Shown: one piece after another, positions 1 to 12,200 of the stretch
Layout of the letters: every line of letters begins with the position of its first letter
How positions within the stretch are numbered: the stretch's first letter is position 1
Source: Bugula neritina
Taxonomy: Eukaryota; Bryozoa; Gymnolaemata; Cheilostomatida; Bugulidae
Assembly (NCBI GenBank): GCA_964035545.1
Contig: OZ037765.1
Span: 12,518,698-12,582,697 of the forward strand
Length of the DNA stretch: 64,000 bases
Direction: 5' to 3'
Translations under genes and position numbers: made by a program
Notes under the pieces: model-generated
Databases searched by the model: none
The model's input: only the letters and a program-made list of their open reading frames with translations
What the model was told of the DNA's origin: nothing

Positions 1-78
1 GAAAAAGTAAAAAAAACAAGATCTAGTGAACTATTAGATGCCTTTAAAGACATTGAACTCAATCGTACTTTTTACTGA
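1..78 (+). CDS. Possible terminal exon of an upstream gene (partial)
   Basis: From the first base the frame is open for 25 codons and ends at TGA (76-78). The tail is charged (EKVKKTRSSELLDAF..., ending NRTFY) and looks more like coding sequence than the surrounding AT-rich DNA. An AATAAA at 132-137 could be its polyadenylation signal. No family is recognised and the rest of the gene would lie outside the window, so this is tentative. Confidence 0.35.
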   Translation, partial: EKVKKTRSSELLDAFKDIELNRTFY

Positions 79-1009
79 AGTTGTAGTCGTTAGATCCCCA
101 TGTCCTGCTCAGGGGACATAAAAAAAAGATTAATAAAACTAAAACAAAGAGTGATATCTGGTATATTTTAAAATTAAAGTGTGCAGAACCGTGTTATAAA
201 CAAGAATAGATGATCAAAAATCTTGTTAACTTGACTTATGGGATTAAAATATCTTTTACCTGTAGAAGTTGAATCACATGTTCTATCTTTCTGGGAAGCC
301 ATTTTGTAGTTCTTGCAGCGCTTTGATAAAAAAGGGTGGAAAGACAAAACCAAAAGGAAACAACTCCCCAATTGTCCCTTGAAAGAGCTCAATGCAATGC
401 AGAGCAAAGTGAATAAAAGTATTGTACGATAAAGTTTTATTTAACTCTTCCATTACTATTAGTTTCATGGGCATTATATATACACACAATCATCAGATAA
501 AATGTGAAAATGTAATACAGTAAGATTAAAAATACATACTAGATATATGAAAGAATATGTGACTGCTGCTGTCATTTTTGGTTTCTTGGGGAGGGGATCA
601 TCCAAGTTTTTTACTTTTTAATATTACTGTACCCGAGATACGCCAGCCTATACACAAAGAGGTTCAGAAGAGTTAATAGAGGTGGTTTTTAATGCTGATA
701 ATGAAAAAAATAATTAAATACTCACATCTGCTATATTTTAATAAATATTTTAGATCGGAGTTCAGTCTAATTAGAACAACTTCATTGTTGACAACCACTA
801 TTAATCGCCAGTGTAAACTTGGCCAATTATTTCATTCTTTGTTTGCATCTCCGCTGTGCTGTCTTCATTTTCTCTATCTACAGTATACAGCAGCTTTACC
901 TACCAGCTCTGATTTACTTGAATATTTTAGTTGAAAACAAATTCACCAGGTGGCCAACCATGTACGTCAATCTGCAAGCTCACCTTCCGGTATGGGACAC
1001 ACTAGATCA
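79..1009. other. Intergenic, no supported gene
   Basis: AT-rich sequence with only short chance reading frames. Apart from the AATAAA near 132 I see no splice-consistent exons, repeats or RNA genes here. Confidence 0.5.
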
Positions 1010-3660
1010 TGAGTTTCAGGACTGCAAAATTCTCTTATCTCCTTTGCTAACTACTGTTGACATTCCTTAGGTAATCCTGCTTGCACAATTTCTTTTGGCA
1101 TACCGGTGGGAAGTTTAGTTTGAGTCATTAGCTGATGATCAATTGAATCCACTATCATGAAACATTTCTGCTGTCAGTACACCTAACAAAATAATATAAT
1201 GACAGTAATGCAGCAACGAGCAAACAAATAACTAGCTGGACATATGGAAACGCAAACTTACCAGGTTTGTTGCTAGGCATGCAAAACTGGTGGTATTTCT
1301 CAATTCCTTGAAACCTGCGGCACACAAGAAATGAATTCAGTCATACACCGGTGCAATTACTGTTCCCTATTGGTCTCCAACTAATTGAACATGATTTCCC
1401 TTAGCTGAGCTTGTCACAGCCTACAAATAAATGATCTTGCTTAGCTTAGATCTTCTTGCTGTCCTTAGCTTAAGAGCGCACATTAGAACTGAAACTTAGT
1501 ATAAATATTTCATGCACCCAAATTTTGCTGTATACAAAAATTTAAGTACAACATTGCTTCTCGAATTCCATCAAGTGATGACAGCCTGGTATTGCATGTC
1601 TTCTTTTTAAGTAACCAAAGTGCATGTCGCAGTAGAACTTGGTGTGGCCAGCGATGAGAAAGTTCATTTCTATTGAGGTACATTGGTACATCTTCAAATA
1701 AGGTAACTCATCATTACTTTGGCCCCTGAAAAATCAATGCAAATGCTATAAACTCTAGATACCGAAAAATATCACGATAAAAACTAGAAATAATACCAAG
1801 TCTTATACACTGTTAGATATGTGTAATAAAAAGTCCCGCAGTGGTCAGCATGTAGAATTATCCTTTGCTCTTTCAGACCCCAGCTCTCAAAGAAATGGTT
1901 GCGGTATGATACAACAGCATTTGTGTCTTTGGTAATCATTACCGATCATCTATCAGGTAATTCACCTGAGTTGACAGTGAAGGCAGCAAGCGCCAAATTT
2001 TGCAAATTTCCTAGGAGTTTTAAAGTAAATTGGGCTTGGCTGGTGAGGGTCATATGGTTAGTGGATCTGCATAAACAGACTAACTTTATAATGACCCAAT
2101 GATTTACCTACCGAGGTTTCTAAAATTTAATACAAGCATATGATAGGGCAAGATCTGCTTGATGTTTCACTAGAAATTTTATATTTACTTGTTGGAGATA
2201 GTCGAAGCAGTAATGTCTAACCTCTGGTCCAGATTTATGTGGGCAGGTATTCCGGGTCAGGGTTTTGATTGAGTCAGGTAAAACCATGGAAGCCAGCTCA
2301 ATGCAATTATTCATGTGCACCTGAGCTTTAGTAGAGCATTCTAGATGCAACTTTTGCTTGGTTGTATGGTCTTCTCTTCCAGCTTCCGAATGATTCATTA
2401 AACTACAAGGCATAATATTATCAAATCAAATAGCTAAAATACCTACTGCAACTGCGAATATTTCAAAAATAGTTCATTGAAACTCACAGGTTATAATTGT
2501 AGTTATGCTGCTGGCAAGTCCAGCACAGATCTGTTGTAAGCCTAGATATGATAATAGTGGGCAACACATCTTCCCACACTATTCTAAACGACATCAATGC
2601 ACGAAAAGTTTTACCAGCTGCACGACAACTATCAAAGTAGTCCCAGTAAATAGACTTCACAGTTGAATCAGAAGGCAAGACCTGGACATCAGTTTTAGAG
2701 AATCCTAGAAAATAAACCAACTCCGTATGACTGCTATGTTTTATCCATATCACAGCGACAAAACTAACTATTATGCTCACTGTACCTGGTACACGTCCAG
2801 GAAGAGCTAAGGCATGTATGCTGGCTACAGACTTGAGAAAGTCAATGATAGATTGTGCTTCCTCAAACGTGATTGATTTGTTGTTATGCTCTTTGTAACT
2901 CATGTGACGTGGTACAACGCCTTTTTCTTTGTAGTGCTGCGTCAATTTTGAGAGTATTGCGAGACACGCAGTTGATGTAGCAGAATGTATTTCTGCAAAT
3001 TGCTGATCTTACAAGCAACTGTTGGTATAAACTACAATCAGTAGATACGCAGCATTCTTAATTTCGGAAGCCTTACCGTTTTTGTTACTACAAAAAATTC
3101 TGATTAGTTTTGTATATCTTTTTTACTGACCTTCATGTTCGTAACAATTTTTAGTAAGCAGCGTTTCTTTATTTTTTACTCTAGTGGTAGTCTCACTCCT
3201 GTTAATGGTGACTGAGAGCTTAATAGCTAGTGCCATTATATCTAACTCACGTTTCAACAAACTTTGGCCGTTTAGTCTTATAGTGGCTGCTTCAACATGA
3301 GCAAGGCAGTACTCTTTGCAGATACAGTTTGACATAGACCTTACATCTGTTGCTTCACTCTGCTGGGCACTACCAGCCTTACTACTTTTCATCTCATCAT
3401 GATCATCTGTAGCTGATTTTTTTTCATTGTCATTGTGATGGCCAGAGAGATTATTATTATACTGCCTCAGTTGTTGCATATTTAAACCCAACTCTTTTGC
3501 ACCACTGTTATCACCAAGTTCATCATTACTGTTATCATCATCACTTTCCACTACTTGTCCTTGATTTTCAAAGTAAACGTACTTTTCTAAATTGTCAAAA
3601 TCTGCAGTGTCTATTAACTTGTTGCTTGCTCTGGTCGCCGTGTTTACATTAGTGACAATC
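1010..3660 (-). pseudogene. Broken multi-exon copy of the DLCWTCQ/GHTKF (DUF7869-like) family
   Basis: Reading the minus strand, homologous blocks appear in family order: an acidic start and a CICKEYC...ELDI block (about 3653-3123); KLTQHYKEKG, then LPGRVPG (about 2990-2785); a DVQVLPS to TDLCWTCQQ block (about 2695-2500); HLECSTK and YCFDYLQQV (about 2345-2200); SPIYFKTPRKFAKFGACC, VNYLID, AVVSYRNHFF and LHADHCG (about 2055-1830); MNFLIAGHTKF (about 1680-1620); FQGIEKYHQF (about 1315-1260); and EIREFCSPETHDLVCP (about 1050-1000). The order and motifs match a repeated invertebrate family that I know only as uncharacterised, similar in layout to DUF7869 proteins and possibly transposon-derived. 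This copy is damaged: a TAG at 1051-1053 replaces an expected codon just before EIREFC, and two frame changes break the block between GACC and AVVSYRNHFF. It is probably non-functional. Confidence 0.7.
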
Positions 3661-5499
3661 CTGAATTAAATTATCCTAAATTACGTTGAGGATAAAATGA
3701 CCCCGTTATTTCAACTATTGTTAGAACATTCTCTTCGATGCTCTAATCACGTAACCTGCTTGGCAACCAGAGATTGGCTCATAAAAACACCAATCATTCT
3801 AAAACCATAGCAGATATCACAAAACTGATTTGACAGCTGGAAAGAGCACATGTGAATTGACTATTACAACACTAAAAGACACACACATATAAACATCTTT
3901 AATGGAAACAGTCGCTTGGTACACCATGTTCAACAAATTTGTTCCTCTAGTCTGTTGGCATTAACAGTTTACTTTGAATCAATTTTTGGCTTCTCCGCCT
4001 TTGGAGATTGTGTTTTGCATGTAATATTTTTCAAGCATTTGCAGTACCAATAATATTTCGCCTAAAAGCTGTGGGGTGCAACTTGTTGCGCTTGCTGCAT
4101 TGGGCTCGATTTTCACTCTGACCTTGTTGCCTTGTCTTCAAACATCCATATCACAGCCTATTCTCTCTCAGAAGGGTATTCTTTTCGTCACTTGCATTTG
4201 CAAGTGTGCTGTATTCCGTTACAGCAAGGTGACCCTTTTTGTAGTAGAGGCAGCGGTTCTTTGGGTTGCTCATACTAGTATATTATAAATCAGCAGTTTT
4301 TTTCTGTTGTCAGTTTTGAAGGATGTCTCGCCTTTTCTAGATCTCTCAAGTTCTTTGTCAACACTCCAGCTTTGTGTGCTACAAAATCCACATACTTAGC
4401 AAAAGTGTAAATGTAGCCCTGTTATTGATCCATGCCATAATATGTCAACCTGTTATTTAGCTACCCTGGCAACGTTTTTTTGAACTATTTAGTCTTTTTT
4501 CTCTTGTATTTTAGGATTGATAGTGTAAAACTTGCCTTTTAGGCTACTAGTCATTGGTTCAAAAAGTAAGAATATTATTTGAGGGTAGCGTAGTCTTTAT
4601 TAAGGATTTTGGGCCAGTTCTCTAGCTTGTCCCTACACCTTTTTTCAATCGCATCTTCTCCACTAAACTTTTCCTGAAGAGTAATTTAATGCCTCTTCAT
4701 GAGTATTGGAGATCTGTAGCTTAAAGTAACCACTCATAACTCACCTCGCAGTTTCACGAACATATTTTTTTAAACTAAATAGTTATATTTATTTGCTGAT
4801 CCTCTCTTATAAAGAATTGGGCTGTCAAAAAATACTCGCAATCCGCGTATTTGGTTTTCTGGCTTAGAAATAGTACACTGGTGCAAATCTCTTTGCTTTA
4901 TTCTTTCCCGAACTTTTTTAAATTATTCAAGGTTGTGGCTTGGTAAATAATTCAGTTTTGTTAACAGAACTGTGAAAGTATCTCAAATTGCTTAAGGATT
5001 TTGTGCTACAAAATCAACCTAGTGCAATATAGAAGTTTGATTTGAGCTTATAAGTTTTTATGAATATCTTTCATGATTCCCATAAATGTGGTTTTTTGAT
5101 TGATTATACTAAAATTGTAAATATCGAAAAGCTTCCTGCATTTTAAATGTTGCTCAATGGATTTCTATCATTTTTTAATTGAATTAGCAATATCAGCGTT
5201 ATTAGTTAAACCATTTTTTTTCTTTTTTGTTAGTAATTCTGAGATAAAGTTAATGTTCCCCCAAGTTAAACACATACATTTTCATTGCAAATATTGTAAT
5301 AGATTTGCAAGGAAGAATTAGTTATAAACTGTTTGTTCCATTGATTGCATAAGAATTATTAATTAAAAGCATGCATGGTTTTAATATGTCCTAAAAGATT
5401 GAATCTTTAACTAAATATACTATTACAGCTATGGGATGCAAAAGTTTGCACATTATGCCATACAATGGCTAAAAATTATTGATCTTCCAAACATCATGC
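3661..5499. other. Intergenic, no supported gene
   Basis: Long AT-rich stretch. A 70-codon open frame at 4076-4288 (+) has no coding character or splice context. I see no repeat structure, RNA gene or further exon. Confidence 0.45.
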
Positions 5500-5941
5500 T
5501 CATTGTCTTCGAGTTGCTGTCATGACTTTTTTTCTCAATTTTTTGGCAAACGCACCCACAAACTTCATCTCCTCAATCTGTATGCCACTGCTAAGCTCCA
5601 TGCATACAGACATATCCATTTGCTCATCTTTCATTAAAATAGGTTGTTTAAAGGTTGTTTTTTGTCCCAGCTGTAGAACTTGAACCAACCTATCATAATT
5701 TAATCAAATTTTATGTTGACTGAAATAAAAAAAAGTCAAACAATAAAATATTTATGGTACTCGCATTGCATCACAGCAAAAGGTATTTCCTCTGACGTCA
5801 ATATATGTATAAGAAGATTTGTTCCACTCCTCATCACATATCTTGTAGCAGCTAATGCATGCTCAGCACACTGAAGACAATTGAGCAGGCTACTTGACTC
5901 AGCCAGTTTATGTTGTAAACAATTGCATGTCCTTCGATGCG
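5500..5941 (-). CDS. Last two exons of an unrecognised protein
   Basis: Two minus-strand exons join in phase. The upstream one (about 5941-5761) carries NCLQHKLAESSSLLNCLQC, AEHALAATRYVMRSGTNLL and TSEEIPFAVMQC, and has a GTACCA donor. The terminal exon (5689-5500) follows an ATAG acceptor, completes the split glutamate codon and reads LVQVLQLGQKTTFKQ to KKVMTATRRQ, then TGA. The shared phase, Cys-containing helical-looking sequence and basic C-terminus argue for a real gene. I do not recognise the family. Upstream exons should lie at higher coordinates but were not identified. The acceptor of the first exon is uncertain because a TGA lies just upstream of its open frame. Confidence 0.5.
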
Positions 5942-6150
5942 CTAGTCAGCCATTTTTCTTTAGGCTCAAGACTAAAATAGTGAATTAAATTTTTATAGAA
6001 TATCATTTAAAAAATTGTGTCCAAAAATGGACAATAATAAAGAAATAAAATTTTTTCCACACCTTTAACCGATTTAGATTTCTTTCACACCATCTTACAA
6101 AAAAAGTTCAATAACAATATTTTGTTGTATTTCAAATATATAATAAATAA

Positions 6151-6740
6151 TTACAGCACATCGACATCATTGTCATTAGTGAAAAAACAACAATACCCAT
6201 GCTTTTTAAAAAGCCCTTGACCTTCTACCTCTGTAATCTACAAAGTTATAAAATGGTCTTTACCCGTTGCTATAAAGTAATTCTCAGACAAAATATTCAC
6301 TGTTGAAATCAAAGTCTTTTAAAAAGTAATGCACTTACTCTAGTCTCTCCTTCCATCATGTTCTCCTCTAGCCATGAAACAGAATTGGCAATGCCCAATT
6401 TGGCATCCTGAAAATATTATTTACTCATAAGTAGCTTTTGGTGATTGTTGATGATCGATTTTGATGTTTACTCATCCTGTGATACCAATAAAATAATTTA
6501 TTATGAATAATAAACAATGTTATAAGGCTTTATGGTTAACGTAATTCGACAAACTCGTGTCCAAAGCTGGCTAATTTTTGTGGAGGCCTTGTCACTGGGT
6601 TTCCGCAAAGGATGAATATTTCTCTGTTTATTATAACAGAAAACAACAAGCAGTACAATAATTTGTGCCTTTGATGATATTTGAAGATTGTTTTGCCTGA
6701 ATTTAAGTTGCCAGTGGACTGCTGCTTTAAATTCAAATAT
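6151..6740 (-). pseudogene. Decayed inverted paralogue of the small gene at 15437-16560
   Basis: Three to four minus-strand segments match exons of the + strand gene about 9.5 kb away. About 6412-6342 reads CQIGHCQFCFMARGEHDGRR, against CYTGHCQFCFMDRGVHVGRR in the other copy. About 6620-6541 ends GHEFVEL, against EHEFTE. About 6235-6151 ends in the same NDNDVDVL tail. The copy looks dead. The acceptor before the KP/NP exon reads TTTGCGG where the partner has TTGCAG. A TAG stands where the partner has CAG (DGRRD-stop against VGRRGQ). The terminal exon reaches NDNDVDVL only in another frame. A faint match (QQSTGNLNSG) near 6730-6690 may be the next exon upstream. Confidence 0.7.
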
Positions 6741-8241
6741 TTGAGTTGAATATAGAAAATAATAAAGTTTAGCCTACCACTCCTTGTTTAATAATGTTGT
6801 TTTATTAATAATAATGTGTTTTATCACTACAAACTGCTTGATGATGTTGCAATATTATTGCAGTTGCTATATATTTGCATATGAAACATTCAGTACCCCA
6901 ATCTATAATTGAAATTTGCTTGGTTGAGATAACAGTGTTTTGTCCAATATATAACCCACAACAAGCATTATATATTGATAGTGTTTATTATTTTATTAAT
7001 TTGATTCGCTTGAACTGCAATGCTGCTCTGTACGGTGTTTTGCCCTAGATATAAACCACAATATTTTGATATCAATGTAGAGTTAATTGATTTATCAATT
7101 TGATTCATGTGCTTTGTAACATTGCTATCTGATGTCCTGTTAGCTTTTTTTCAACAGCTACCCTAAACATGGCTTTGGCAATAATATCATTGGCCTCTCA
7201 AGGGAAGTTTTCTAAAATGATTTCTTTTATCAGGGAATTATATTACTAGTAATACGGGGCGACTAAGCATTTGATTTTCGTTTTGTTGGTCTTTTTTATG
7301 ACAAGTTTGCATTCAAGTTTGGATATTTGATCATTTTTGACAAAAAAGATATTTGTCAGTATCCTATGCATATGCAGTAAAATGACAGCTTGTAGCTTAG
7401 TTTGTGAAATATTTTTTTGCAACCTGGGACTGTCCTGAAACTATCCTCAGTGTTTCTGGGAGATGTACAGTTATGCAATAAAATGGCATGCCAAGCATTG
7501 CCCCCTTACTGCAAGCCTTTGGCTCTTCGAATAGTTCAATGCATTTCATCGCAAATATAAAGCTATGATTATATGCTCTTTGAATATCATCAGTGTTTAT
7601 AAAGATCTACTGTCTGTCTTTATAGCTTGATTGGCTAAAGAAGCATTGTTTAAATTGTCCGGTCATCAGGGTTGAATTCAAATGGTTTTAGCAAAACAGC
7701 TACTTTTGCCAAGTTCATCCAACTTTCCATGCCCTTCATTTCTTGGTTTTGTGCTGTGATAGAGAGTATTCCTTTAACCCTTTCATAAATTAATTATTAA
7801 CCGCCACCCGATCAGGATATGGCGGAGAAAGCTGAGAAATGCATGAAATATTATGTAATCGAAAATTTGTTTTTTTTCTTCTTGAAATTGCATAATTAGT
7901 GTGTATAAACATGTAATCAGCAGTTTTTTTAATACTGTCCTTTTACATACTAAAAAAACTTTGAATGTCCACACATGTACATGTTGTGCATTTATTGAGG
8001 TACTCCTATTGTCCACATATATGTATACGAGTTTATCATTTTGCTGCGAATAAATCAATAGAAGATATTTGAACCATTTATTTACATATATTTTTGTACT
8101 CTAACAATATTAGAGCATTATGATGTTTTGAAAACAAAACTTCTAGAGTGTATAAAGTAATATAGAAGCAATTCTTGTTGAATAAACATAGAGTAGATAT
8201 TTTGTGATTTGAGTTAATGAAGTCATTTAGCTATGACTATT
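6741..8241. other. Intergenic, no supported gene
   Basis: AT-rich sequence with no exon-like frames on either strand that I can support. The exon 1 expected for the P450 at 9205 was looked for here and not found. Confidence 0.4.
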
Positions 8242-8499
8242 TCATGTATGATACTCTTCAAAGCATTCTGGACAGAGATATTGCTTGCATGTAAAGCACA
8301 TATTTCTTGTTTTTCTGTTACAGCTTTGATTTTTGCATCTTGATGCATTCTTTTGAATTAGTTTGGTTGGCCAGTGGCCAAGTGAAAAATTCAACAAGGT
8401 GCTTCTTTTTGTTCTTGGCAGTTTGGTAGAAGGTTGATCAGGTATTGAAACAGGTTGTTCTCTACCTTTCCTAGAAATCATTGGTTTGCCTACTTGCAT
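8242..8499 (-). mobile_element. piggyBac-type transposase C-terminal fragment
   Basis: The minus-strand frame ends in a cysteine-rich tail (RCKNQSC, MCFTCKQYLC, PECFEEYHT, stop at the 8242 end). This is the typical zinc-finger ending of piggyBac-like transposases, where spaced CxxC pairs are followed by a C-x-x-C-F-x-x-Y-H end. The 50 residues before it are basic and proline-containing, as in the linker before that finger. No DDD catalytic core is visible at higher coordinates, so this is a remnant, or one exon of a domesticated gene. It lies about 700 bp upstream of the first visible P450 exon, in opposite orientation. Confidence 0.7.
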
Positions 8500-9204
8500 T
8501 CAGCTAGCTGCAACTCTGTTTCTAAATCCAAGCAAATCTATTTTTGTAGATGGATTCAGCTATTTACAAATTATTCAACTGTTTGTTATGCCAATTTTCA
8601 AAAAGTGAAAAATATTCGAAGGTACCATCTCTTATGTTTTAAAGTATGCCTGCAACATGAGACGAGGAAATCTGTTAAGCCAACACCCCCATGTTTTTAT
8701 TATGAATTATGAACTTTGACTTCTGTATTTCTTGCCTGGCCTGTGTTTTTTTGGAATTTCACTAAACTTTTTTCTCAAATTGAAAGATTTGTTGAACGGT
8801 GATCAATTCGTTGTTTCACTAGAAAGTAAGCTACTTTCAGCTGCTTCTAAAGTACATGTATAATTGCTTAAAGTTTTTATCTGTTTATCCCACTCTGAAT
8901 AAAACTATTTAGTAGAATGTGGAGCTAAGTCATTGTTAATAATTTGGCATGAAACACTAATTAGTAGCTATAATAATTTGTCTATGGCCTTTTCTTGAGA
9001 CATCTTGTGACAGTAACAGATTTCCTCTTGAAACTGCTTCTGGGCTGGAATAGTTTGCATGTATGTCGTTTGAATAATAAATTGTTCTTCCAGTTTAATT
9101 ACATATGCTTTTATGCTGCAAGATGACTCGGTGAAATTGTCTGCTATGCCAAATTGAATATATTGGCATAATATTATTCAAAACTGGTATCTGAATAATT
9201 CCAG

Positions 9205-12200
9205 GTCTTCACCATTGAGCTTGGAGGCGTCAAGAGAGTGGTTATATGTGGTTATGAGATCGTTCATAAAATTCTCTGTAAAAGTGCAAATATTTCAAGC
9301 AACAGAAAAGCTGATTCTATGCCAAAACATCATTCTGAAATTGCAGAAGCGACACCAGGTAAGGGATAATAGTTGAACTAAAACAGTTTTAAAATTACAG
9401 TGCAGCATTATAACTGGAAGCGGAAACTAGAAAATCATCTATATAACCTACAAATATTTGCTTGTCTGTAGATGCGTCGCTGAGATGAAGTATTAATTTA
9501 TTTTTAATAGTTGCCTTGTATTCATTTTCACTCTGTTCTGCACTACTCATTCTTGTATTGCATTTTTCTAACCGCAATTTAAGGCATTTTTTAGTTTAAA
9601 AAATTCATTGAATTGTAGCATAAATACCTTCACATATGAGCTTGTGATAACAGTTTTTAAGATGGAAATATCTATAAATATTTTTTTTTCTGTGCCCTTA
9701 GTTTACAGAGAACTAATATTGCTTGAATGTACTTAGTAATTGTCCAAAATAATAATACAAGCTAAATTCTAATCAAATAATCAAACCAACATAATTTAGA
9801 TATTGAGTTTCATTTCATTCATACATTATCGGGAATGATAATAATTAGGTTTTACAATTCACTGTTTGCTAGACTGCTGATTCCTGACTTTAACACAACA
9901 ATATATTTCAGCTACATGTACATTATGTTATAAGGATCTGTTTCCAATTGTTGAAGCAGTAGGGGCTAAAATATATATTATATGCATTTCAATACTTCAT
10001 AAATTTAGAGTGTTGATCGTTCTTTATGATTTAATTGGAATGGAACTGTTTCCAAACAATGAAAATCTTTTCATCTATATTAGGTAAGTAACTACAGCAA
10101 TTGTTATGTGTTATAGGGATATTTTGGGCAAAATATCCACATTGGAAAACATTGAGATCGTTTGCTCTAAGCACACTGCGAGAAGAAGGAATGGGTAAAT
10201 CTAATCTGGAGCCACGAATAATGCATGAAATACACGCATACATTGACCACTTTATCACACCTCATGTAGGCCAACCAATAAACTTGTCTGACAGCATCAT
10301 GCTGGCTACAGCTAATGTGATGAGTTCCATGATACACGGTCACAGAAAGGACTACACAGATGCCTTTTTTAAACTCTGGATGAAGCAGTTTAGAGTTTCA
10401 TTAGAGGCAACTACAAAGGCAGCCATAGCACGGAATATTCCATTTGCGGCATACTTTCCTGGTGATTTTACTGGTGAGTGTGAAGGGTTCGATGGTTTCA
10501 AACAGGGCCGTCCAACAGCAGGCCCTAGGGCTGGATGCGGTCCTCACACTACATTTATGTGGCCCTCAAAGGCATAACAAATCAAATTATTTTTTACACA
10601 TACGAATTACAGTGGAAAACCACCTTTTGAATGTCTTTTTTTATATATGCTAAAAACAAGCAGCCTGCAGTAACTATTGGGACTTCATTTTGTAATGAGT
10701 CAAAGATATTTAAAATAAAATCACTTGAAAAAACTGATGCTATGGCTCCCAGCTGAAGTTAAAGTTTACAATGTGGCCCTTGCCATGAAATATTCTATTT
10801 CTGTGGCCCTCGCTTTGAAAAGGTTTGACATTCCTGGTTTAAGATGGTTTGAAGATCAGAATTGTGTTTATTATGGGAATTTTTTTGTTTTTAATGTTTA
10901 CAATTTCTTTTCGAATAAATTTTTTCTTGAAATAATTAAATATAGTTTTAGTTCGCCTTGGCAACAGTTGGGCTCCGTAATTTAAGTAAAAATAATTGTT
11001 TATTATTTGCATACATACCTACAATAATGACGATTGAAGCGGTCTCTATTTAGGAGTAAAGGCCGATATAAAAGCTGGAGAAGTGACTATCCCAGAGGCC
11101 ATGAGGCAGGTTGAAGCTCACAAGGCTAATTTGGATCCAAAAAACCTGGTGACTTACATTGATAAGTTTCTATACCACGCTCAGGAGAAGAAAGATCATG
11201 AAAACTTGTTCACAGGTTGTGGGTCCCAAAATTCTATCCAAGTGTTTTTACTTCTTAAACTGAGATACTTTCATGATTGCTGTGACAATACCAATACACT
11301 TTCATTATTATTGTGAAAAACTTAGTCTCCCATACTGTTGAATGACCCTAAACTATTTTTCAAACTATATAACTATCATTAAATGTTTCGCTATTTTAAT
11401 AAAACATTAAGATTATTTTATTAATGAAACCTGACTTTGAAAACACTGACTGAACATTATACGTATGATGATGGGTTAGGTTGAGAGACTGGTTAATCAT
11501 ATCCAACAAGGTATTTGATGTCAGTAAAGAATATTTGAACGTAATTCCTCCTGTTCCTAAACATGTGCAAACTATACTGTCTACAACGGCCACAATGCTC
11601 ATATTCATTTACATTTTCACATAAACTGTAATTATCAACTGGTCTGAAGCAATATCATGGAATTTGGAAAGTAGTTTAGAATTCTGTTTTGCATACATAT
11701 TATATCATAATGTTGCAGATGGGAATGCTGGAATGTCAATGCTGCAACTGTATGCTGCCGGTACAGAGACCACATCAACAGCACTAACATGGGCCATGCT
11801 TTATATGTGTGCACACCCAGATGTACAGGTCAAAGTTCAAGAAGAAATAGACAGTGTCTTAGGTTAGCCAGTTAAGTTGTCCTCTAAATCAAATTGGTAA
11901 ACCTTTGATAGCCAGCAATAAATATAAATTAAGATCCTGCATGCTGACAAAGATTTTCACTCTCATTTTGCTTGAAGGAACTAATGAAGTGAGATATCAA
12001 GACCGATTCACCCTCCCTTACACAGAGGCTGTAATTCTAGAAACTCTAAGGTTGGGAAATATTGTACCTATGGCATTGCCACACACATTGGAGGGAGAGT
12101 ATACTATTGATGGTGAGGTAAGGTTTGTTAGATATTCTACTCAGTTCTCTGCAACCAGAAGGTATATAGTTTATTTTGAATATTGTTATTATTCCATCAC

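Noticed and set aside
4076-4288. 70-codon frame with a hydrophobic start, considered as a P450 anchor exon
   Set aside because: It lacks a PPGP hinge and a donor in the right phase, and the composition does not fit.
9395-9577. Minus-strand frame of 60 codons within a P450 intron
   Set aside because: No family resemblance or splice context; probably chance.
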